From positions 124,001 through 188,000 of the forward strand of contig VZRR01002859.1 of assembly GCA_013398015.1 (NCBI GenBank): DNA of 64,000 nt. The letters run 5' to 3'. Below are positions 47,325 to 57,865 of this stretch, one piece after another (the stretch's first letter is position 1; each line of letters opens with the position of its first letter). The notes below the pieces were generated by a model. That model made no database searches and was not told where the DNA came from. It was given only the letters and a program-made list of their open reading frames with translations. The DNA comes from Oreocharis arfaki (Eukaryota; Chordata; Aves; Passeriformes; Paramythiidae). The translations under genes were made by a program, and so were the position numbers.

Positions 47325-47799
47325 CTGGTTTTAAGAAGATGGAGTGGGGTTTGGGCAATGCCAATACTTTTGATTTATCTGTCAAGGGCTTTTACCAGAG
47401 TTTTACAGAGAGTGAGAATAGGGGGAATAAACAGTTTCACAACAACTCTATAATGGATTTTCTTTTATATGTCCTGGTGCCAGTGGATGTGGGAAAAAAA
47501 GGAAGGGAGAAATCCAGAAGAAATCTGCTCTTTTCTGGAAGGGAAAAATAAGACTCCTTTATTTAATTTCTGAGAAAAGTCCAGAAAATTTCTGAAGAAA
47601 AAATTAAATTACAGTTAATCTTCATTGCTCCTTTTACAAAAATACGCCATGACTTCCCTCAAAGAAGGTTTGTAAAAGTAGTATGGATGCTCTCATAAAG
47701 TTACCACAGTAATTTGCAGAGTGTTGAATGTAAGGCTTCAAGGACCGGTTTGTGGACCATAGGCCAAATGACATACTAGATACTAGATGATGACTATAG
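47325..47799. other. Non-coding sequence, nothing recognised
   Basis: This lies between the LTR and a CR1 piece. It shows no retroviral coding similarity, which supports the upstream LTR being solo. Confidence 0.5.
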
Positions 47800-48303
47800 T
47801 ACTTCCCTGGACAGACTCTTCCATTGCTTGATGAGAGAAATCTGTGGAGATATCTTTTCCAAAACCAAACCTAAACCTCCTTGGGTGCAACTTGAGGCCA
47901 TTTCCTCTTCTCCTATGACTTGTTTATTGGGAGAAGAGACCCCCACCTGCCTACAACCTCCCTTCAGGTAGTTGTAGAGAACAATAAGGACCCCCCTGAG
48001 CTTCCTTTTCTCCAGGCTAAACCCCAGCTCAGCTGCACCCCACAAGATATGTGCTCCGAACCCTTTCCAGCTTTGTTACTCTTCTCTGGACTCACTCCAG
48101 CACCTCAATGTCTTTTGGGCAGTGAGGGGACCAGAACTGGACACAGGATTTAAAGTGTGATCTTACCAGGGCTGAGTACAGAGGGACAATCCCTGCCCTG
48201 GTCCTGCTGGCCATGCAATTGCTGATACAGGCCAGGATGCCACTGGCCTTCTTGGCCACCTGGGCACTTTGCTCACGGTAATTTTTGTTCCTATGCTTTT
48301 TCA
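47800..48303 (-). mobile_element. CR1 LINE 3' region, antisense
   Basis: Antisense CR1 blocks are clear: 'ggtgcaacttgaggccattt', 'cttttctccaggctaaaccc', 'ctggactcactccagcacct', 'gaccagaactggacacagga' and 'caggatgccactggccttct'. On the minus strand, 48092-48304 encodes 'KKASGILACISNCMASRTRA', the C-terminal end of CR1 ORF2. The extreme 3' tail near 47800 is trimmed and the element is heavily 5'-truncated. Confidence 0.93.
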
Positions 48304-51300
48304 ATTCAAATTGCTTGAAACAGCATGAAAAGTGTGTTGCAGGCCACCAGAGCTATGTTTAGCACAATAAAATGCACATGCTGGGTGCTCTAGCAGGTGT
48401 TACAGGGGTAGTATAGCAGCACTATGGAAGGAAGGAGCAGTGAAACTAGTGCAGGCTAGTGCTAGCTTTTCCTTTTTATTTTTTTTCCTTTTATCCCTTT
48501 TTTTTTTTTTTAAAGACCAAATACAGAAAAATCACTAGTTCGTGTCTGTCAGAAAACTAATTGTAATGATCTGTATGACAGCTGGGAGCAAGCTGACAAT
48601 TAAGTAGGATAGACAGACAAGGGTTCAGCACCTGAGTTTGCTGCCTGATGAATGTAATTGTCACTGTAGACATCTACCTTCTATATCTAGATGATCTCAA
48701 TACCAATCTACCTCTGTCAAAATCCACCATGGAACATACCTGCAGGGGGGCATGCAGGCATCATTTCAAAAGTACATTTCCTATATAAATACTCTTTTCA
48801 CAAAGTCTGAAACTACAAGAATGATGTAATTTAGCCTATACACACTGTACCTGTCATTCTTCGATAGCTTTGTACCTATTGATGTAAGTTATGCTCAACT
48901 TAATCATCTGGAACTGCTGGTGCCAAGGCGCACTTTGTTTCCTTGTGATTTCTGAAATGCAGAAACCTTTCCATATGGCTATCACTTAGCAACTTGCTTT
49001 GAAGTCCTTCCCATTAGCCCTGAGGACAACATGGCTAGGAAATGTTTTAGGAGTTTCATTTTTTTTTTTTTTTTCAGGTGGCTATCAGTGACAGCTTTAA
49101 CTAGAAGAAATGTTCCCAGAAAAGCTTCCTCATTCAAGTGCTCAACATTTTTTTGTTCTTCCTTTAACAAAAATTGCACTCTGCAAGCCTCAGGCTATGT
49201 TTATTTATGCTGTAGCACCCCTGGGCTACACAGGGGTCAGATTTATGCCACATGTGTGAGCGAATATGAGGATCTTCACTAACATTGTGATAAGAAATTT
49301 TCACTCTGAATAGCAAGCTTGACTAAAATGTGTACTATAACTGCTTTTCACTGTTAGCCACTCATCTGTCATCAACTTTCACGCAAAAGCGTGGAGAATC
49401 AGAGAAAAAAGCAGATTTGATCACACAGACTTTTAATGAAAGCACATTCATCTGTAGCAAGCTTTAAGTGGTAAGGAAACAGCTCAGTTTTATTAAAGCA
49501 AAATTCAAATGCCTCTCTGTGATGGTGAAGGTGTAATAAGCAATGTTATATGAATTTTCCACATGCCAGAAGGACAAAATATATTTTAAAAAAATCTGCT
49601 AATAATTAATCAACAGTGATTTTTAAAGTGTTAAATTAAATAACCCTACAAATGTGGGGTTTACTCAGGGAAATTTTTCTCTACTTACTGTAGAAGTTTT
49701 GCTGTATATTTTTGGTAAATATGGGTATGATCACATGACTGAATGTGTTTGTATTTCCATGGCTTAACAAACTACTGCCTAGAAACTGAGACAGTTGACC
49801 ACATTCTTGATCTTAATCAGTGACAATTATAAGTCACATTTATTGGCCTCCATTGTATTTCATTACATAGTGTAAAAGTAAAAGAAGTTTTGAGATATTA
49901 AATGCGCATGAAATAAAACAAAGAAAAAGAAAAGGCTTATCTTATGAAAGATGTGGAGCTATTTACTTGGCTAAGATGAATAGCCAGCTTAAAAATCCAC
50001 AATTTACATCTAAAAATAGCTTTTGTTTATTTAAACTGTTAAAAATATTTAATCAATATGTCTTTTGAAAGCTTGGCAAATTAGCGTGGTTTATTATTAA
50101 GTAAGATTCATATGTTAAAGTGGGTCTAAACTTTGAAAAAGGTTTATTTTACTTCCATGAGTAGTACATAATAATTTTTAATAAGATTATATACCTTCAG
50201 GAATATAGAAGAAATTAGAGAACGGCAAAAATATTATGTGATTCTTCTATTATTTTCTCCAAGTCAACAAAACAATATAATGTAATGCGTGATAACGAGG
50301 AAAAACAAATTTTCTAATGCTTAAGCTTTAAAATTATTCTGTGGTAATATACACAAAAACTATGAAAAAGCATGAGCATTAGAGCATATCTTGACTACAT
50401 GTTTAACTGAAATCAGAGAAAACCCCTGCCTACCATCTTCAAACATCTACTCAAAGAGATATGATTTTCTCCAGTAAGTGATGAATAACTACCAGAATTT
50501 TAAAAGGCAATATCTAAGGCAAATATGTAGTTGTATATATTATTTATGAAAACATTTTATCTGACTTTTAGGGATCTCTTAGTACAATGATTGTAGAATA
50601 TGGGAGGCAAGTAATCGTTTCTCTTGGAGGTTTTTCTATCAGGAACGCTACAACTTGAAACCGAATTTCAAAGGTCTTCATTTTGCAGAAAATATTCCCA
50701 ACTCTTCTAATGAAAAGGGCCTTAGTAATAAAGATTTTACAGCACTTACTGGGTTATTATGTCTGTGACTTGCATGGAAATCTTATATTTTATTTTTACT
50801 TTAAAATTGCCATTGATCAACAGTATTTTCAACATACTGTGGCACATCCAATCAAAAGTCAGAGGCAAGAATAAAGAGAGGCAATAGGGCATATGTACAA
50901 TAAAGGAAATGTTATCTGTGTAAAAGGAAGTTCTTATCAAACCAGGAGGCAAAGGCCTCACTGTGCTTGCATTAGCCCTTTTAGCTACTGACACATATCT
51001 TCAAATCACATTAATTTCTCTTCAAACGTTGTAGCATGTACGCCTCATTTTTGCATCAGCTGCATCAGAATATCACTCATCCTTTTTTTATTCCTTTACC
51101 ATAGTTTTTTTAATTATTCTTTTAACATGGAGTTTTAAATATAATTTTCTACACAACTCAAAATTATCTTCCTTCTGTACCTCTGTCTTCTCTTTTTCAA
51201 GGTCATTTTTCTATACAGGGGTATCATATGTACCTTGCTCAGTATTTCCAGTCATGCTTGTTTTCCAGTCATTCTCTTGAGCTACATAACAATTTGGCTG

Positions 51301-51589
51301 CCTTAAATTTTGAAAGTTCCCCTACGTCAAAAGCAATTTTTCAAAATACGCTTTGAGAGCAATTTGTATGATACGTGCAAGATCCCCATTGTGTTCTGTG
51401 GTGGTACCTCTGCATCCAGGTGCTGACTGTTTTTCAGAACTTCAGGACAATTTTTAAAGTCAGCTTATGTCACCTCATTTCTGTCGCTTTATGTTACAAT
51501 AAGGAGCTGAACGCGGCAAAATCAAGTCAGTAATTAGTACTGTAACTGGCGGCATCCAGATCATTAGGGCTTTCTTATGAAGCTTATGA
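48304..51589. other. AT-rich non-coding sequence, nothing recognised
   Basis: No gene or repeat family was recognised. A T-run lies at 49059-49074. Short open frames show no domain. Confidence 0.5.
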
Positions 51590-54235
51590 AATTCCTGTGG
51601 CAAGGTTTGTCATCAGAGAAGGTGAAAGAGAGATAGACAGCATCTTGTCTGAGACTCAGCATCTTGAAGAACACTCACTATCATGGCAAATGGAACCTCT
51701 GGAGAAGGATGGAAGCTGGTGGCTTCTAGTACAAAAAGAAAGGCTCCTGCCGTCTCTAAGGGTTAAGAGGTGCAAAATACGATGACACTTCTCAAAGCTG
51801 AAGAGAAGTCAGATGTGCCTACAAGCAAAGAACCTGGTTCACCTAACTCTAAATCATGCAAGACTACCAAGAAGTAATGGTGAGTCATCATCACAGGTTT
51901 ATAATGATGACTCACCATTTGTGCTGCAGGGGAAAGAGACACCCAACTGCCAACCGAACCAACCATCTAGAGAGGTTTTCTGCCCACCAGCGTCCAGGAT
52001 CCTGGATATTTTAGGAGGGCTATCAAAGCTACCCTTCTGACTATCCCAGAAGTATTTCCCTATCCAAGAACTCAGCATGCTGCTGTACCTCTCTAAAGTG
52101 CTTGTACACTAATGTATGAAGTTATGGGGAACACGTGACTAGTTAAAGACCTTTGCACAGATGCAGGGCTTTGATCTTATTGGGATTGGGGAAACATGGT
52201 GGGATGGCGACTGTGACTAGTGTTGCAGTGGAGGGATACAGTCTCTTTAGGAATGACAATATCTGGTTCTCAAAGGGGAGTTTTTACCACCCTGACATCT
52301 GCTGGAGGGACAACACAGCTGGACATAAGCAGAGTAGTAGGTTTCTGAAATTCATCAATGACTACTTCCTCTTCCAAGATGAGCCAAAGAGGAGAGGTGG
52401 TCTGCTGGTTCTCATATAACCAACAAGGAGGAACTTGTTGGGATATGAAGATCAAAGGCAACCTTGGTGCAATGACCATGATAAGGTTCCTAAGGGCAGA
52501 GTGGAGGTGAAAAGTGAGCTCATAACCATGGACTTCAGGAGGGCAGATTTTGGCTTCTTCAAAGATCTGCTTGGAGCTCTGGAGGGAAGGGGGACCCGAG
52601 AAAACGGGTTACTATTCAAGGATCACCTCATCCAAGCTTGAGTATTCTATTCTAGAAAATACAGTCAGGCAAAAATTTCTGGAGGCCTGGCTGGATGAAA
52701 AAAGAGACCACAGGGAAAGGCTGGAGTGAGGAAGATGCCAGTGAATACTTAAGCAAACTGAATATACCTAAGCGCACAGGTCTTAAGGGGATGCAGCCAC
52801 AAGTACTGAGGGAACTGGCAGATGTCATTGCAAGGCCACTCTTGATAGTTTTCTATCAGCTGTGGCAACTGGGAGTATTACCTTGAGGAAAGCAAATGCC
52901 ACTCCTAACTTTAAGAAGGGCAAGGAGGCACAGGCAGTTACAAGTCAGTTTCACCTCAATCCTTGTGAAGGTGATGGAAAAACTAATTCTGAAAACCATT
53001 TCCAGGTCCATTAAAGAAAACAAAATCATCAGGAACAGTCAGGATTACATTAAGGGGAAATCATCCTTGACCAACTTGTAAACTTCCACAATTAAATGAC
53101 TGGCCTGGTAGAAAAGGGGAGAGTAGTGAATACTGTCTGCCTGGATTTCAGGAAGGCCTTTGACACAATCTCCCATAAGATACTTAAATATAAGATGTTG
53201 ATGTATGGACTGGATAAGCAGACAGAGAGGTGAGTTGTCAATTGCTTGAATGGCCAAGCTCAGAGCATCGTGATCAGTGACAAAGTCTCACTGGAGCCCA
53301 GTTAACAGCAGTGTGCCTCTGGGGTCAATACTGGCTCAATTTTTTTTTTTTTTTAAATCTTAATTATCTGTATGAGGGAGCAGAGTGTACCCTCAGCAAT
53401 TCTGATGATGGCACAAAAATGGGAGGACTGGATGATATACCAGAGGGTTCTGCTGCCATCCAGAGGAATCTCAACAGGTTGGAGAAACAGGCTGACAGGA
53501 ACCTCATAAATTTTAACAAGAAAAAGCACAAAACCCTCACCCAGAGATGAGCAATTTCCTGCCACCCACCTGGAATTCAGCCTTCCAGAAAAAGACCCAG
53601 GGATCCTGGCAGACACCAATTTGAACGTGAGCCAGCACTGTGCCCTTGCAACAAAGAAGGTTACACTGGTCTGCATTGACAAAGTATTGGCAGCAGGTAC
53701 AGGGAGGTGATTCTTACCCTCTGTTAACTGGTGAGGCCTCTCTTGGAATGCTGCGACCAGTTCCAGGCTCTTCAGTATGAGACCCAACAAGGGGCCACAA
53801 AGATGACTGAAGTACTGGAGCCTCTCAGCTATGACAAAAGACTGCTCAGCCTAGGGAGAGAAGGTTCAAAGGGACCTTATCAATGTATATGAATGACCAA
53901 AGACAGGGTGCAAAGTGGAGGGAGCCAGGCTCTTTTCAGTGGTGCTCAGTGATAGGACCAGAGGCAATAGGTACAGACTGGAGTACAGGAGCTGGTGTCT
54001 GAACATCAGGGAATACTTTTTCACTTTGAGTGTAGCTGAGAAATAGCACAGGTTGCCCAGGGATGTTGTGGAGTATCCATCCTTGGAGATATTCAAAAGG
54101 CATCTGGAAATGGTTCTGGGCAACTAGCTCTGGCCCCACTAGATTGGTCTGGGCAGTTGGACCAGATGTACTTCCAGTCCAGAGGTATTTCCATCCCCAA
54201 CCAATTTGTGATTCTGTGATAATTCCTTCCTCACT
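51590..54235 (+). mobile_element. Long CR1 LINE with ORF1 end, endonuclease and reverse transcriptase remnants
   Basis: This is the most complete CR1 in the window, about 2.6 kb in sense orientation. The 5' part (to about 52080) resembles the end of ORF1. Endonuclease remnants follow: at about 52160-52260 the ORF2 endonuclease text ending 'VEGYSLFRNDN', and near 52289 'PDICWRDNTAGHKQSSRFLK'. Next come 'GAARTR'-type linker sequence (53.0-53.1 kb region with 'CLDFRKAFDTISHKILKYK' near 53140) and the catalytic site, here degraded to 'NSDDGTKM' near 53398-53420. The 3' end near 54150-54235 shows 'gggcagttggaccagatgta' and 'tttgtgattctgtgataatt'. A T15 run sits at 53340-53354. Multiple stops and frameshifts make it inactive. 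The 5' boundary is approximate. Confidence 0.88.
51876..51919. repeat. Perfect inverted repeat, 16-bp arms, 12-nt spacer
   Basis: The left arm 'aatggtgagtcatcat' (51876-51891) is the exact reverse complement of 'atgatgactcaccatt' (51904-51919). The spacer is 51892-51903. It lies in the region read as the CR1 ORF1 remnant. The arms contain TGAGTCA (AP-1-like) in both orientations. Confidence 0.95.
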
Positions 54236-54792
54236 CATTCTACCTTTTTAGAGAAGACTACTGTCTCACACCTCAGAGATCCAAGCTTAGACACAAACTT
54301 GGATCACGGCAATAGGTAGAATACCTGGTGGCTTTTCAAATAACTCTTTGTAGATGCTTTTCCACAGAAAAAATCAAATTCACTGAACATCTGTCATTTG
54401 GTAAGTTAAAGCAGCATATACTCTTCTTTCTCAAATACCTTACTGGGTCCTAACAACGGACAACCCCTTTTGTCTATAAAGATGGTCTTGGCAGGACACG
54501 TCTGTATCATCTCCCTGCCAAGTACACAGTGATCTAGTGGCTCACCTAAGCTTCTCCAGCCAGTTCCCCTTTAACCTATCAATCAAAAAGTAAGATTGCT
54601 CTTAATGGGGGCATAGCCATTTCCTCTTAGCAAAATAACACATCTTCTCTCATTTACTCGAATTATAGCTTCACCATAAATCAGCACAATTAAGGTACTT
54701 GTTTTCTTCTTTTTGTTATTTAAAGCAGATGGATTTTTGCTATAATGACTTGCAACATAGATTTGTCTTTTTTATTTTTAATTTCTTTTCAG
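54236..54792. other. Putative intron end before the exon
   Basis: This is unique sequence ending in a long pyrimidine-rich tract. 'ttttttatttttaatttcttttcag' is the functional part of an acceptor (about 54768-54792). No repeat was recognised between the CR1 and this tract. Confidence 0.5.
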
Positions 54793-54916
54793 TTCCTTGG
54801 AATTCCTGCTGGGTGGTCCTTCATCCCGCAGGACTTCCGAAAACAATACAGCAAAAACGTAGCATGTGCAGTCCCACAGGGCATTGGAGATTACAAAGAA
54901 TTCCTGCTTTATACTG
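54793..54916 (+). CDS. Candidate internal exon of an unidentified host gene
   Basis: This is the only convincing non-repeat coding segment. A strong acceptor (T-rich tract ending 'tttcttttcag') is followed by 124 nt open in one frame, then the donor 'ctg|gtaaaa'. In that frame it encodes 41 residues plus one base. It starts 'FLGIPAGWSFIPQDF' and ends 'GIGDYKEFLLYTG', with balanced composition (W, P, Y, C, D and K all present) unlike the chance frames around it. Third positions and GC content differ from the AT-rich flanks. The length is not a multiple of three (phase 1 at the donor), so it must join a compatible downstream exon, and the acceptor phase is inferred to be 0. I do not recognise the protein family. 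No second exon of the same gene was found, which implies long introns on both sides. A chance open frame or a pseudo-exon remains possible. Confidence 0.6.
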
Positions 54917-55065
54917 GTAAAAACCCATGAGATGGTTTTCTACTTTTGACAGTCACAATTTGGCTCCATCATTAAGATAAAGAAATGTTTACAGCTGGCC
55001 ATGGCATTACATCTAACAATTCTAGAAACTCTCAGTCTGTACCTTTCCTTGCAAATATTCTGGGA
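54917..55065. other. Putative intron start after the exon
   Basis: The sequence begins 'gtaaaaaccc', a usable donor. The reading frame stops three codons later, as expected for intron sequence. Confidence 0.5.
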
Positions 55066-55240
55066 GTTGATCCTTACAACATCCTCATAAATCATGCAAA
55101 TATCTCATTTGAAAGATGAACAACCTTAGGCACAAAGCTCTCAAATGATTTGCCCAAAGTCACACAACAAGTAAGTACCAGAGAATAAAACCTAGGAATA
55201 TTGATTCTCAATTCTGTATTCTAGCCACTAAACTCACTTG
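55066..55240 (+). mobile_element. MIR-like CORE-SINE relic
   Basis: The order of blocks matches the MIR/CORE-SINE body: 'gatccttacaacatcctcat', 'tttgaaagatgaacaacctt', then 'gatttgcccaaagtcacaca', 'acaagtaagtaccagagaa', 'aaacctaggaat' and 'tattctagccactaaactca'. MIR elements are tRNA-derived SINEs that were active early in amniote history; bird copies are scarce and old. This copy is diverged with small deletions and is in the same orientation as the nearby exon. Confidence 0.78.
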
Positions 55241-57539
55241 TTCGTTTTGATGCACCCAAACTCAAACACACTAAGACTCTTGACCTGATTAAATTTGAAA
55301 ACATTCATGGTAGATTTATGTTCTTCTTTATACATGACTTTGTTCTTTCTGTGTGCATACAAAACATATACTACATTGCTGTTCATTAGCAATGCATTCA
55401 TGTCCTAGATGCTATTTTTGCAAAGCATTAATGTTACATAAAAATTGTTGCCAGTAGAGTCCTGTTGTGAAACACATGTTCCATTAAGCATGAAAGCAAC
55501 AGTGTGTTCAATTTTTTAAAGCAAATAAATTAGCCACAGATATAGTTTAGTTTTTGAGGGCCATTTGCTCACCACAAAGATACCCCCATATTTAATGCTT
55601 CTATTGTTTGCTGTGGGAAGAACCATTCCATACTTGTCTCAGTAGTTATAGAATATCACTCTGAATAATCAAAGAGTTATTATTTTGGAGGCATTTTTTT
55701 TCTTCCTAGGCATTGGAAGGTATGTTCTTTGTCTTCCAACATAAAAATAGCAGGCTTATTCTTACCAATCATTACTTATCTTTGAGCCAAGACCTTTTAG
55801 GATCAAAGTCACCAGAGACAACCTGTAGGAGGACTTTGGCAAAATCCAAGTTTATTGACATACCTAAATAGATAGAGAGACAGTATCACCCTTTTTCTAT
55901 TGAGTTGAAGCTTAGAAATAGTGTGAACAAGATTTTCTGAGACTTTACCATTTCTTTCCTTGCTAAGCAGCTATAACACAAACTGACTGGTTCACATTGT
56001 GCATGTCTGAGTTACCAGTGATATATTTTCTCACCACTAGAAACATCTAGGTTTCACATCAACTACAGCAGGAGGAATTGGCTGCTCTGAAAATCAGTAG
56101 AGATTATACAAGTAGCTAAATCACATCTTTTTGGTGATTTTCAAATCAGAGCATAAGTGGCTCAGTCCTGTGTCGTTTCTAACTTCTGTCCACAGCTGTG
56201 GCATAGTAATAAATTAAATATGTCACTTTTTTTCACTTTAAAAATCTTAAGAATTTGCTGGCTATAAAGCAATACACTGTGAACTAGAGTAATACGTGTG
56301 GCAAGTTTTTTTTCTGGTTTTCCATTACATTGGTTTTCATTTAGTTTCCATTTACTCTATTCCCACAAGGATGAAAGGCAAGGAATGAGAAGGTAACTAT
56401 CTGCAAAATTAAAGATATTTTTAAGCAGAAATAATACTTTCTTTAACTTCCTTTTACTGAGAATTTCATGTAAATGCTAAGTAGTTTGTTCTTTCCTCAT
56501 TTTTACCTTAAAACAGAAGCACACACTATATTCCTCCACAGTAATTTTAATTACTTCCCTCCTTCTATCATCTACTTCCTTGTTTCCAGGCATTTGTGAC
56601 TTAACACTCATAACCTCAGGAGACGATTGTTCTTTCTTAATTCTAAGGATATTTTTATCACAGAAAAAATACCGGAGAGCATGGTTCCTGTATTTAGGAG
56701 ATTTTGGTCTTTAAACTTTTAATTTACCACCCATTTCACAGCTAAACTATCTTTCCTGAGCTGCAAAGCTTTTGTGTTCCTCATCAGTAGAACTTGAGAA
56801 GAAAAAAAGTTGGGTTTTTTTCTTTTTTTTTTTAATTTGACCTGGGATTAACTCTGATTTGGCAGGAGAAACCTGTTACATTTTCATTGGTCCTACAGCT
56901 ACGTGGGTAAAGTGTTGTTATCTTTCTGCCTCTCAGACAAGTAGTATGGCCATCGACACATTTCGGGAAAAATCCTGAGAAAGCAGGTGTTACAATCATG
57001 CATGCCAGTAGATGCATTCTCTGTTTCATTAACGTTGCCAACTACAGAAGAATTTCACCAAAGAGAACCTGGGGAATTTACACTGAGTAGTGCATAATTT
57101 GAGCTTGCCACTGATTATTCCTTATGTGTGTAAGCTCAGCATACGAAGCTTTTGGATAAGGGATTGTGAAATGTGGGCCACAGAAAACAAAGCCATTATG
57201 CCTTAAGCACAATAGAAAGAGATTCCCAGAAATTTTGCAAGATTCGTAAACCTTTAATTCTCTTTAGACTCTCTTCCTAACATAGTTAAGGGAGGATCTG
57301 TGGTTTTGTCTAAGGTTGTTATTTTGTCCTTTATTTCTGTAAAATCCTATTGCATCCAGCCAGAAACAAAATATTAAATGTTTTGAATAAGATATCCTAG
57401 TGTAAACTTCTATTATGGCCCAGTGCAGCAGAAAAATGTATGTCTGTATAGATTAAATTGTCTGGTATTTTCTCCTTTCTTTACAGCATGTGGAGAATGT
57501 TGAAACTTAAACCTATGTAACCAGGGAATAAAACCTGAA
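55241..57539. other. AT-rich non-coding sequence, nothing recognised
   Basis: No gene or repeat family was recognised between the MIR relic and the next CR1. A T-run lies near 56817-56834. Confidence 0.5.
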
Positions 57540-57865
57540 GGAAATCACAGATTCAGGCGGGTTGGAAGGGACCGCAGTGGACCGTGTAGTCCTACCTCCT
57601 TGCTCAAGCAGGGTCATGCTAGAGCACATGGCACAGGATTGTATCCAGATGAGGAGGGAAACTCCACAATCTCTCTGGAAAATTTGTTTCAGTGCTCAGT
57701 CACTCCCACAGCAAAGAAGTTCTTCCTCATATTCAGGTGGAACTCCCTGTGCATCGGTTTCTGCACATTGCTTTTCGTTCTGTTTGTTGGTACTACTGAG
57801 AAGAGCCTGGAAACATCCTTACAACACCCTCTCTTTAGGTATTTATACACTTTAGTGAGTTAGGG
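57540..57865 (-). mobile_element. CR1 LINE 3' end, antisense
   Basis: Antisense CR1 tail: 'aaatcacagattcaggcggg', 'ttggaagggaccgcagtgga', 'tgctcaagcagggtcatgct', 'cagtcactcccacagcaaag' and 'aagttcttcctcatattcag'. It fades near 57865. This is a 5'-truncated, non-coding copy; the 97- and 87-codon frames inside are by-products. Confidence 0.93.
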
